Of a stretch of 15,483 nucleotides of DNA, positions 1 to 8,704 are shown piece after piece. The position numbers and the translations under genes were made by a program. Under the pieces are notes generated by a model. It was given only the letters and a program-made list of their open reading frames with translations. It did no database searches and was not told the DNA's origin. Within the stretch, counting starts at the first letter, position 1, and each line of letters starts with the position of its first letter. The stretch spans positions 1-15,483 of the forward strand of contig MU602879.1 of NCBI GenBank assembly GCA_025201865.1, in the 5' to 3' direction. This DNA is from Ramicandelaber brevisporus. Lineage: Eukaryota > Kickxellomycota > Ramicandelaberales > Ramicandelaberaceae.

Positions 1-64
1 TCCATCCCTCCGTCCCTCCGCTCCCCGTTTTCCCTGTTGCTGTCCTATCGCACATGTCCTGCAG
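1..64 (+). other. Probable 3' end of an SDHC intron
   Basis: The first 64 bases are almost entirely pyrimidine on the + strand and end in CTGCAG just before a presequence-like reading frame. This fits the polypyrimidine tract and acceptor of an intron whose donor is outside the window. No branch point is evident, and the same bases are also open in frame, so the call is tentative. Confidence 0.5.
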
Positions 65-550
65 ACCTACTCCTCTTCCTTTGCTCGCACCGCAGTTCGC
101 CGCAGTTTCACATCGACTCCAGTTCAGTCTCAACCAAAGCAGAGTGAGATTGCTGCTCGTGCCAAGCAGATGCGTCCCAATTCTCCAGATTTGAGCATCT
201 ACCAGCCACAGTTGACTTGGTACATGTCGTCTGCTCACCGCATCACTGGTGTTGCTGCCGCCGGCGGTCTCTACCTTGGCAGCATTGCATACCTTCTCGC
301 TCCATATCTGTCTGCGAAGGGTGGATTCGATAGTGCATCTGTTGTCACCGCGCTGTCGACCGTTCCAGCTGGTGTCAAAGTTGCGGGTAAGGCTACTTTG
401 AGCTGGTTAGTAACCTACCACATGTTCAACGGTATGCGTCACTTGTTGTGGGATACTGGCCGTGCTCTGACTATGCGCGGTGTTTACGCCACTGGCTATG
501 CTGTCCTTGGCTCTTCAGCCGTTACCGCTCTAATTCTTGCCCTCATTTAA
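65..550 (+). CDS. SDHC: Succinate dehydrogenase cytochrome b560 subunit (complex II membrane anchor), 3' exon, 5' partial
   Basis: This is the membrane anchor subunit of mitochondrial complex II, which binds haem b and ubiquinone in the inner membrane. The family core is clear: RPxSPxLxIYxPQLTWYMSS-HRITG, then YHxxNGxRHLxWD, whose first His (codon about 419-421) is the family haem ligand. Three hydrophobic segments lie near codons 236-304, 350-430 and 485-547. The ATG at 170 is not the start. The frame is open upstream and encodes a presequence-like stretch (SSSFARTAVRRSF, then QSEIAARAKQ) that joins the conserved RPNSP without a break, as in other SDHC proteins. A pyrimidine-rich tract ending in TCCTGCAG at 57-64 looks like a 3' splice site, so the exon probably begins at 65 and the first exon lies outside the window. 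The frame stays open to base 1, so a longer exon is not excluded. The stop TAA is at 548-550. Identity is very secure; the exon start is less so. Confidence 0.93.
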   Translation, partial: TYSSSFARTAVRRSFTSTPVQSQPKQSEIAARAKQMRPNSPDLSIYQPQLTWYMSSAHRITGVAAAGGLYLGSIAYLLAPYLSAKGGFDSASVVTALSTVPAGVKVAGKATLSWLVTYHMFNGMRHLLWDTGRALTMRGVYATGYAVLGSSAVTALILALI

Positions 551-554
551 TAAA
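549..554 (+). terminator. Polyadenylation signal AATAAA overlapping the SDHC stop codon
   Basis: A canonical AATAAA begins at the second base of the SDHC stop codon TAA (548-550). Only 46 bases separate this stop from the stop of the convergent F-box gene, so the two transcripts probably overlap in their 3' ends. Confidence 0.5.
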
Positions 555-596
555 AATGTATTAGCTGTTCAAAGAAAAAGAGGGAATTTAGTTAAC

Positions 597-3341
597 TCAT
601 TGTTCGCTTTGAGATAACATCAGCGCATATGCAATCTGCTCTTCCTCAGACATTGTGTTGACATCATCTGTTTGCGTCTGCTGTTGATGTTCACTTTGGT
701 GTTCTTGGTTTGAATCTGTAGACATCATCATGGCAAGCTGGATCTGCTGTTCTTCTGTGAGACCCTCAATGCCACCAAAATTGCGCTCGAACTCGATTTG
801 GCCAAGACGCGCCTCTTGCTCATCCTCGATTCTGCCGCGTTCTTCTTCTGCTTCCATGCGAGCATCCCACTGTGCCATCCGCACCTGCTTCTGGCTCTGG
901 CGAGCAGCTCGGCCTCCAACAAACGAACTACGACCTCGACCACGCCCGGATGGGGAGTTTGATCGATTGGAGTCAGACTGCTCATAGCCAACCCACCAAA
1001 CAGATACAGATTCGCGCATCGACACAGCCAGAGCCAGAGTGACCAAGTTGGTTTCCAGGAGTGGACGAGAATACCACCATTCGGGTCTGCCATCTCGATT
1101 TTGCTGATTTTGCTGGTTCGCAGCCCATGCTGGAGCAGGGTTTGGAGTTCTAACTTTGATTTGACGCAGAATTTGGCCATCAAGAGGATTGCGAATCACA
1201 ACAGTGTTCTGCAGATAATAAGTGCATTTGAGAGTGTCTATATGAACAGCCAGGACTCGCAATGAGCCTCTCAAGTCTGCAGGAGCACTCCAATATCGCA
1301 CAGGGCTGATGGACAGAGGATGCTGAATCGAAACAACAAGCTTCTGAGCATCAACTGGATCGCTGGACTTGGAGAGTGCGATGCGACGAGCTTGCTCCTT
1401 GCTCAAATGCTTCATGACATCCCACAACCCCACGCAGCCAGAAGCATCTCCAGTGACAACAAGCCAGCATGCAAGTGGACCGTGCACCAGACGGCAGTAC
1501 TCTTGCCATGCAACATCGGTTGACTCACTGGTACTGCTGAAGCCGGCCTGGAAGTAAGCTTGGCGAAGCGAATAGGTGTCGGTCTGGTCAGACGATAGGG
1601 CTGTAACAGGCGCCAAAGTCGATCCACCAGGGGGATCAAGTGTCGCCAATACATGGCCGGTGAGCAGATCAATAGCTGATACATTTGGAGAGCTGGCGGA
1701 AGCTACGAGAGCATAAGGCAGGCGCTGTCCATCAATAAACGACTCGCCAACAATGAGTCCAGTCCACGGGGTAGCCACTGATGTTTGGCAAACGCGCGGC
1801 TCAACTGAACTGACTTCGCCATGGGATGGCCCCTCGCAGCTCTCCAGGTTGTTAGCCAGATCCCACACCAGAATGATCCCCGATGGCAATGCAGCAACAA
1901 CCATTTGAGAACCATGGAGTACTTCCAGATATTCAACACTCCGTTGTGGACCTAATCGCTGCGGAATACTTAGCGTCTTAACTAAATCACCATGTTTCAT
2001 ACAATAGAGCGCCACCGATCCATCAACGCGAGCTACAACCAGGTACTCATTTATTGCGACCGCTGTACGAGGGATAGCTGTTGAACTGATCATTGTATTA
2101 AGATACTGAAGCTCGCTGCCAAACATGTGACGAAGCTGTCTCTGCACCTTTTCTGAGGCAATCTTGATTGAGTCTACATCACCAGCTGGGAACATCTTGC
2201 TGAATTTGACCAGCCGTGCAACATGAGAAACTTTGCGGTCACCAGCAACTGTGTTGCAGCGGAACAATGTGCTGCGCGCCGATACATCAGAGAGTCGATT
2301 TGTACTCTGGCCGTCAACGAGCCAGTGCACAGCTGCGTCACCGCTGCCAAGTCCAAGAAGAACGTGGGTCGACAACACTCGCGCAGCTGTCACCACTCCA
2401 CCTCCAAAAGTGTCATTGTCTCGATTCGTCACTACGGATTCAATGCGCCGAGTTTGTAGCGAAGACGATAACTGCTGACCACGCTGTGCTGAGTTGGCTC
2501 CGGGCAAGTCTGCAGATACGAAGCCATCCATGACAACGCCGCATCCGATAATTCGGCGCGGTGCGGGTCTAGCTAGAGAGGTTGACAGCGACGTTGCTGG
2601 GCGAGCGCCGATGCTGACCGCTCCAGTGTCCAAATCGCCGGCAGCTAGGCCTAATGCCAGGACACAATGGCCGTTTGCTGGGGCGTCGGGATTGATCCAC
2701 CATAGTCCGTCGCCAGCCGGACCACCAGCATGCCACGAATTCGACCTCATCCGAAGAACCTGCATTGATCGCTTTGATTCACGTCGGTGCGCCGCCCATC
2801 GACGCAGCAGAGCAATGCGGGCCAAATACTCGGACCGCCAGGGCATGCCTGCGCTAAACACTTCAGACACTGCGGGCGTCGTGGCATCGCTTGAGCTGAA
2901 TGATGAAATTGACGAGGCTGACGGAGATTGTTGCAGTTGCTGATGCTTCGGTCGCCATATCGATGCCGCTTGGTCAGCGCTGGACTTGATTGGATGTGGC
3001 AGCACAAAGCGGAATGGCAGGCTCTGGCCAAACTGTGTCAAGAATGCTTCGCGCCATGTGTAGTCGTCCGTCAAGATTCGATACCACGCATGGCAGACAC
3101 GCGTGGCAGCAAGCAGATCGCCAGCCTCTAGAAACGAGCAGATGTAGATGAAGAGATCCTCGGGCAGTTGGCCGATCGGACTTTGCTCCATCGCTATCGG
3201 ATTGCCCTGTGACGCCAGCTGTTCTTGCGACACCGCTTCCGTTGGGATGTTAAAGTCACCGTCACCGTCAACGTTGACGTCAACATCGGCATCGGCATTG
3301 CCGTCGTTGTCTATGAGTCTCGCCGTGCTGTCGTTTGGCAT
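597..3341 (-). CDS. F-box / WD40-like / UIM protein (Ufo1-type SCF substrate receptor)
   Basis: This is a predicted substrate receptor of an SCF ubiquitin ligase, 914 aa. After a short Asp-rich N-terminus comes an F-box at about residues 57-100 (LPEDLFIYICSFLEAGDLLAATRVCHAWYRI split over the motif), the part that binds Skp1. A long middle region follows with beta-propeller-like strands (for example ILVWDL and VGLWDV), then a charged helix. Two ubiquitin-interacting motifs end the protein: about residues 860-879 (LTEEQQIQLAMMMS) and the extreme C-terminus (SEEEQIAYALMLSQSEQ). F-box plus WD repeats plus C-terminal UIMs is the order seen in budding-yeast Ufo1; that match is by architecture only. 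I chose the start at 3341 (MPNDST). The frame runs to an ATG at 3428, but those 29 codons are Phe-rich, unlike the rest, and cover the start of the divergent gene. A 63-bp gap separates it from adrenodoxin reductase. Confidence 0.85.
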   Translation of the reverse strand: MPNDSTARLIDNDGNADADVDVNVDGDGDFNIPTEAVSQEQLASQGNPIAMEQSPIGQLPEDLFIYICSFLEAGDLLAATRVCHAWYRILTDDYTWREAFLTQFGQSLPFRFVLPHPIKSSADQAASIWRPKHQQLQQSPSASSISSFSSSDATTPAVSEVFSAGMPWRSEYLARIALLRRWAAHRRESKRSMQVLRMRSNSWHAGGPAGDGLWWINPDAPANGHCVLALGLAAGDLDTGAVSIGARPATSLSTSLARPAPRRIIGCGVVMDGFVSADLPGANSAQRGQQLSSSLQTRRIESVVTNRDNDTFGGGVVTAARVLSTHVLLGLGSGDAAVHWLVDGQSTNRLSDVSARSTLFRCNTVAGDRKVSHVARLVKFSKMFPAGDVDSIKIASEKVQRQLRHMFGSELQYLNTMISSTAIPRTAVAINEYLVVARVDGSVALYCMKHGDLVKTLSIPQRLGPQRSVEYLEVLHGSQMVVAALPSGIILVWDLANNLESCEGPSHGEVSSVEPRVCQTSVATPWTGLIVGESFIDGQRLPYALVASASSPNVSAIDLLTGHVLATLDPPGGSTLAPVTALSSDQTDTYSLRQAYFQAGFSSTSESTDVAWQEYCRLVHGPLACWLVVTGDASGCVGLWDVMKHLSKEQARRIALSKSSDPVDAQKLVVSIQHPLSISPVRYWSAPADLRGSLRVLAVHIDTLKCTYYLQNTVVIRNPLDGQILRQIKVRTPNPAPAWAANQQNQQNRDGRPEWWYSRPLLETNLVTLALAVSMRESVSVWWVGYEQSDSNRSNSPSGRGRGRSSFVGGRAARQSQKQVRMAQWDARMEAEEERGRIEDEQEARLGQIEFERNFGGIEGLTEEQQIQLAMMMSTDSNQEHQSEHQQQTQTDDVNTMSEEEQIAYALMLSQSEQ

Positions 3342-3404
3342 ACTCCCGCAGAATCTTAACGATAAAAAAAAACTGATAAAAAAAAGCTGATCTTGTCGTA
3401 GCAG
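3342..3404. promoter_or_regulatory. Very short bidirectional promoter with two GATAA(A)n elements
   Basis: These 63 bases separate the start codons of two divergent genes, so they must hold both 5' leaders and core promoters. They contain GATAAA at 3361-3366 and again at 3374-3379, each followed by a run of A. The second copy fits the WGATAR core bound by fungal GATA factors. Poly(dA) runs also commonly exclude nucleosomes. No binding is shown by the sequence itself. Confidence 0.5.
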
Positions 3405-5301
3405 ATGATGATGCTTCCCCGAGTGCATAGAGCGACAGCACCAGCTCGGGTGCTATCTAGAATGTTTGCCACGGCTACTACCGAGCAGCAAACCTTGCCT
3501 CCATTCAATGTGGCCGTTGTTGGTAGCGGTCCCGCTGGCTTCTACACTGCCGCAAGACTTTTGTCGCGCTATCCGGACACAACTTCACGGCGGCTGCACA
3601 TTGACATCATTGAGAAGCTTCCGGTTCCACATGGCCTCGTGCGGTATGGAGTTGCTCCTGATCATCCGGAAGTCAAGCTTGTCATGAACAAGTTTGACCA
3701 AGTAGCAGCCGATCCTAGATGTCGATTCATTGGCAACATCTCTGTTGGCACAGGTGATGCCGGGGCAATCGCCATTGATGATCTACGTCAATGGTACGAT
3801 GCCGTCGTCTTTGCTTATGGTGCTAGCCAGGACCGCAAGTTGGGCATCACGGGCGAGTCGGAATTTGAAATCTCGCCGTGGGGCCACACTGCCGAGTCGC
3901 CTCGGACTGGAAGCGGTGTGCTTGCTGCGCGTGCATTTGTCGGCTGGTACAATGGTCTTCCCGAGCATCGCAACTTGCCGATTGATTTGTCATCAACCGA
4001 GCGGGTGTCCGTGATTGGCCAGGGCAATGTTGCGCTCGATGTCGCTCGAGTCTTATTATCAGATATCGACGTGCTTGCAAAGACGGATATTACTGAACAT
4101 GCATTGGAGCAGCTGCGCAAAAGCAGAGTACGACACATTGACATTGTTGGCAGACGTGGTCCTCTTCAGGTTGCATTCACAACCAAAGAATTTAGAGAAA
4201 TGTTCTCACTGGGCAGCGACGTCAGGTTTGACTCTGATGCCGAACTGATTGCCAGCGAAGCGGCACGAGGCAAGACGGCCATTTCTAGCAACCGACCATT
4301 GAAGCGGTTGGTAGAGTTCATGACCAAGCAGGCGAATGCCGCTCACCAAGCCCAGTCATCTCTATCACCAGCCGAGCGTCTCAATCAAGAGCGCCACGGC
4401 CGGTCGTGGAAGCTGTCGTTTTTGCGCAGTCCAGTTGAATTTGTTGGCAGGGCAGATGGCAACTCAGGCATCTCCAGCATCCGGTATGAGATCAACCGCC
4501 TTGAGGGACACCCCGCATCGAACCCGGCTGCTCTTACCGCTGATGACATTGCACGTGAGAGATCAGTGGGCACTGGTGCATTCGAGGCTGCTGAATGCGA
4601 TTTGGCAATGCGCAGCATCGGTTACAAGAGCACTCCAATTCCAGGTCTCCCCTTTGACGACCGCCGCGGCGTTGTGCCAAACCAACTTGGCCGCATCACC
4701 TCCGCACCAGCAACCAGCGACAGCGCTGAGGCAGATGTTCTCCCGGGCTTCTATGCATCAGGATGGCTCAAGCGCGGTCCGGTTGGAGTGATTGCATCGA
4801 CTATGAGCGATGGCTACGAGACGGGTGACTCAATTGTGGAAGACATTGTCAACAACAGACCAATGCTGCGCTCTGTCGAAGGTGCTGGCCAGCAGATGCC
4901 ACCCATTCCAGAGATTGCTCGCTCTAGAGGTGGATCTCCAGTGACCTACATGGACTGGCAGCGACTTTCTAACTATGAGGAAGCGGTTGGAAAGCAGCAC
5001 GGTAAGCCTCGAGAGAAGGTGACTGATGAAGAAGAGATGGTACGTATAGAGCGTTCAGAAAGCTAAAGCTACATGTTTAGTATACACTACATGCTTTGTC
5101 TCTTTCTTTCTTTCTTTCTTTATACCCGATTAGTATATCACACATCCACAATCCGTTTATCACTCATTCATTCAATGCGAATATTTAAAGAATTTACTGA
5201 CATTCACCCTCCCCGCTTCTATTGTGTATAATCTGGCCTCTAATGGTTTTTTTTTTATAAAACAGGTGGAGGTGGCCGCTGCAGCATCAGGTGTTGCCTA
5301 G
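3405..5301 (+). CDS. ARH1: NADPH:adrenodoxin/ferredoxin reductase, mitochondrial (two exons, 3405-5039 and 5266-5301)
   Basis: This FAD enzyme passes electrons from NADPH to mitochondrial ferredoxin, for Fe-S cluster and haem A synthesis. A basic, acid-free leader (residues 1-26) looks like a matrix presequence. Visible motifs are the FAD-binding VVGSGPAGFY (38-47), PVPHGLVRYGVAPDHP (73-88), the NADP-binding VIGQGNVALDVARVLL (203-218), VGRRGPLQVAFTTKEFREM (248-266) and the C-terminal GWLKRGPVGVIASTMSDGYET near 452-472. The late GKPREK before an acidic DEEEM is also typical. Directly after DEEEM comes GTACGT, a strong donor; with an acceptor at 5265 the second exon adds only 11 codons (VEVAAAASGVA) before TAG, giving 556 aa. 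Without splicing the frame ends at 5066 (VRIERSES, 553 aa). Either end is short and variable, so function is unaffected by the choice. The gene is divergent from the F-box gene and convergent with TRM6. Confidence 0.93.
5040..5265 (+). other. Probable intron near the 3' end of adrenodoxin reductase
   Basis: The donor is GTACGT at 5040-5045, falling between codons (phase 0). A branch-point-like CTAAT lies at 5239-5243, followed by a run of T and the acceptor AACAG ending at 5265. The 226-nt interval holds a (TCTT)5 tract and is AT-rich, unlike the flanking coding DNA. Two further in-frame acceptors, ending at 5284 and 5290, would give different short tails. Confidence 0.6.
5101..5121 (+). repeat. 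(TCTT)5 microsatellite inside the adrenodoxin reductase intron
   Basis: Five tandem TCTT units plus one T. It lies well upstream of the branch-point candidate, so it is probably not the functional pyrimidine tract. Confidence 0.8.
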
Positions 5302-5407
5302 TTACCTCTTGATTATCTAAATTAAGATAAGATAATGCGGACATGACCATGCTTATAGATTAAACTTTGTTTTTTTTTTAAAATGTGTATTCAACTTGCT
5401 TCAATCA

Positions 5408-6787
5408 TTAATCCATTTTGATCTCGGTCGCTTCAGGAACAGCCGACAACGCAGTGATATCGGCCTCAGTGAAGACACGAGTGGCAGAGAGCAGGTGTCC
5501 ACCACCACCAGAGCCTGTCATAGTTGGACGAGTTCGACTGGGCAAGACTTGATACTCACGCATCCACGGCTGACTGATCTGTGGCATCACATACTCGCCT
5601 GAATGGAACAGAGTTGTTGACACTGGCACAAGCACTTCCTTGTGTTGGCTGTACACCACCAGAGGACGGGATCCACCCAAGAGAGGAGTCAGACGCTTTA
5701 ATACAGATGTCACGTCGTTCTGAGTGGATACAACAAGAGCATCAAATGAATACGGACGCAACTGTGCACGGGCAGAGCGAAGACGAGCAAGACTGCTGCG
5801 CTTCCGCTCAAAGTCACGGCGCTCAAAGTCATTCTTGAATTCTGCGGGTGGCTGCGGCTCGTTGCTTTGCGCAGAGTCCAACTCTTCACCCAGTGGACCA
5901 AATGCATGAGCCCATGAGATTGTGTAAAGAGTATCCATCACTGAAGGAGTGAAGTTCATGTATCTGACAATATCATAGTTGTGAGATTCGCCATTTGTCA
6001 GACCAACGACAACTCCAGAACCACCTCCATTGGCACCATATTTAGAATCACTCATGCGGGCCATGATGCTTGACACGATTAAGCCCTGAGTGTCATCTAC
6101 AACCAAAACACGCGAGTGAGAATGAATATTAGCCAAGGCCAACAGCTGAGACAGGGTATCGGTTCTGATTTCCTTAATTTTACTCGGATTGATATTTGAG
6201 TAAAAAGCCTCGCAGATTGAGGCAATATTCGTTCTAATTGGAGTGAATCTTTTGAGGAACTTTTGCTCTTTTCTGCGGATATACTTCTGCTGAGAAAAGA
6301 TAGTCTTTTGATCAAATGTTGTGTTGCTCTCTTTGATGCGCTGAATAATAGATTGCCCACCAGTAGAGTCTCCTTCTTGTTTAGCCTTCTGCTTAAGCTC
6401 TTCAATTTCTGATTGCGACAGCTGTTGATGGCTGGCATCATCGACTAAGCTTTGATTAGTGCGGCGACCACCACTGCTGCCATTTCCAGGTGCTGGAGAT
6501 GCATTCTCGTCAGGTTCAGCCGAGCCATTATCATTACCATCATCAGCCTCATTGTCTAGAGTTGAGCTATACAAAGTAGTATCAACTGGAACCTGCTCGA
6601 GTACTGATGCAGACCGTATCTCATATGTGACATTGTATGGCTTGCCAATCAAAGCATCGGCACTGAATGATCCAAACTTGCCTAACTTGATAGTCTTTCC
6701 ACCGTTAATCGACTGCATATTGCAGTTGCCGCTCGGAAGGCGGATGATGACGCTGTCGCCCTCATGGATCAACCCAAGATCACTCAT
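5408..6787 (-). CDS. TRM6: tRNA (adenine-58-N1)-methyltransferase non-catalytic subunit TRM6/GCD10
   Basis: Trm6 is the tRNA-binding partner of the catalytic subunit Trm61. Together they make m1A58 in tRNAs, including initiator tRNA, in the nucleus. The protein has 459 aa. Residues 8-20 (HEGDSVIIRLPSG) and the next GKFGSFSADALIGKPYNVTYEI match the family's N-terminal barrel. A Ser/Gly/Asp-rich insert follows (about 75-115), then KYIRRKEQKFLKRF, and a Rossmann-like C-terminal half with SRVLVVDDTQGLIVSSIMARM. The WMREYQVLPSRTRPTMTGSGGGGHLLSATRV block near the end is the most diagnostic. I chose the ATG at 6787 because IHEGDxVxxRLPSG sits close to the N-terminus in this family. An in-frame ATG at 6868 would add 27 Lys/Thr-rich residues with no family support. 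It is convergent with adrenodoxin reductase (106-bp gap) and divergent from VPS9. Confidence 0.93.
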   Translation of the reverse strand: MSDLGLIHEGDSVIIRLPSGNCNMQSINGGKTIKLGKFGSFSADALIGKPYNVTYEIRSASVLEQVPVDTTLYSSTLDNEADDGNDNGSAEPDENASPAPGNGSSGGRRTNQSLVDDASHQQLSQSEIEELKQKAKQEGDSTGGQSIIQRIKESNTTFDQKTIFSQQKYIRRKEQKFLKRFTPIRTNIASICEAFYSNINPSKIKEIRTDTLSQLLALANIHSHSRVLVVDDTQGLIVSSIMARMSDSKYGANGGGSGVVVGLTNGESHNYDIVRYMNFTPSVMDTLYTISWAHAFGPLGEELDSAQSNEPQPPAEFKNDFERRDFERKRSSLARLRSARAQLRPYSFDALVVSTQNDVTSVLKRLTPLLGGSRPLVVYSQHKEVLVPVSTTLFHSGEYVMPQISQPWMREYQVLPSRTRPTMTGSGGGGHLLSATRVFTEADITALSAVPEATEIKMD

Positions 6788-6965
6788 TCTCTTTCTTGCA
6801 GTTTTGTGTGCTTTTGTTTTTGTTTCTGTTTTTCGTTGATAATAAAAATTGCTGGTTGCGCTTCTCACTTGTTCGTTCGTTCGTTTGCTCGCTCAACACA
6901 CATCACATTACATCACATAGACAGGCGGACAGACAGACAGACAGATAGAGACAAACGCAAAGAAG
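6788..6965. promoter_or_regulatory. Divergent TRM6-VPS9 promoter with two tetranucleotide repeats
   Basis: This 178-bp gap separates two divergent start codons. The TRM6-proximal half is T-rich on the + strand. The VPS9 side carries (GTTC)3 from 6871 and (GACA)4 at 6928-6945, the latter about 20 bases before the VPS9 ATG and so likely in its 5' leader. No TATA box is convincing. Confidence 0.45.
6928..6945 (+). repeat. (GACA)4 tract in the VPS9 5' leader
   Basis: Four perfect GACA units followed by GA, ending 20 bases before the VPS9 start codon at 6966. Confidence 0.8.
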
Positions 6966-8657
6966 ATGCCTCGCGAACCTGAACGTCAGATGCAGCCAAG
7001 CGAAAGAAAGAACAGCGAAACCTCAACACCCGTGGCAGCAGTGGCAGCAGCAGCAGCAACAACAGTAGACGATGTGTCGGGAGCTGAAAGACCAGCTGGA
7101 TCTTTGCAACGACAGTCTTCGCGTGTTCAGAGCGCAATTGCAGATATTCTCGCACAGTTCGATCCGTCGAAGGTGTCAGGAGCAGCGCCAGATCCACACG
7201 CAGCCGCAGCTGGTAGAATGGCATCAGCAACTCGCACAGATACTCAATCGAGACGACCTTCACTTGATTCTCTCCGTACAAACAAGCTGGATAATGAATC
7301 TGAGTCTGACATTGGTTCACCTGGCACTGAGAAGGCGTCAGATACTATTATGAATGATAGCCACAGTGATGAGATGGATAATATTGAAAAGCTTGAATCA
7401 GTGAATATTAATGAAAGAGATGATAATAATGGTAAAGATACTGCGAACCAGAAGCAGCAGCAGAAACAACAACAGCAGCAGCAGCAGAGTCAGAAACAGC
7501 AAAAGAGGGATGAATCAACAGCTGTCACTGTAGATGCATCGTCACACTTTCAACCAGAGACTGAAGGATTTAATTATAACCAGTTTTTGACACAAATTAG
7601 AAGACCAGAGAATAGAAACATTGCCAAATCAATTCGTAAATTTATATCCGATAATCAGCAGTATCAGATTCCATTCAATGAAAGAGTAAGATTATTGCAG
7701 GAATTTTATACATTTATAGCTGATTTAATCACCACTACAAATAATACTAATAACAATGGCAATGGCAATGACTATGGCAATGAAAATGACAATGACAATA
7801 GCTATGCTAATAATGCTAATAATAACACTGCTACTGATATAAAGGATACAGTTGAATATGATTATATTAGAGAAGGAGTGGAAAAATTAATTAGTAGCAG
7901 TTTATATTCACTGATATATGGGCAGTCTACAACAGATGACAAAGCGCGGGATACAGTGTTGAATCAAAGAATTAAGTTATTCAGATGGATTGATGAAAAA
8001 CATCTGGATATTCCTCAGGCTTCGTTCAATGATGGATTCCTTAAAATTGCAATTTCAGAATTATATAAAATGAATACATTCAAAGCTCCACGAGATAAAC
8101 TGATTTGCATTCTAAACTGCTGCACTGTGATTTATGGACTATTGAATCATCATTCCAATGTGTCAAAGGGAAAGAAATCAAACACTAGCGAAGTGAATGC
8201 TGATCAATTTTTACCTGCATTAATTTATATAATTATTCGAGCCAATCCGCCCGAATTGGTATCAAATGTAATGTATATATCTAGATTTAGAACGACAGAT
8301 CTAATGAGAGCAGAGTCTGAATATTATTTGACTAGCTTCATGGGTGCAATCTCATTTATTGAATCTATGGATGCATCTACGCTATCAATATCCCAATCTG
8401 AATTTGACCGCAATATTGAGGAAACTCTAAAACAAATTGACACAGAGCAAAAGCAGTCTCCTAGCATTACACCGCAATCTACGTCTCGTAATAGAGCTAC
8501 CTCGGAAAGCGCAGCTGGACTCATTCAGAATAACTCTCCCAATAGAGATAACATCCGCGCATCAACTCCTCAGCCACATTCAGCAGCACAGTCTGGAGTG
8601 ACATGGATGGGTATATTCCCAGCTATCTTAGATCCTACAAAGAAGTTAGTTCCACGT

Positions 8658-8704
<47 letters not shown>

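Noticed and set aside
2494-2943. 149-codon + strand open frame opposite the F-box gene
   Set aside because: The minus-strand frame is open for more than 900 codons with recognisable domains, so this is a shadow.
3342-3428. In-frame N-terminal extension of the F-box protein from an ATG at 3428
   Set aside because: It is Phe/Leu-rich translation of the A-rich promoter, and it overlaps the start codon and first codons of the divergent adrenodoxin reductase gene.
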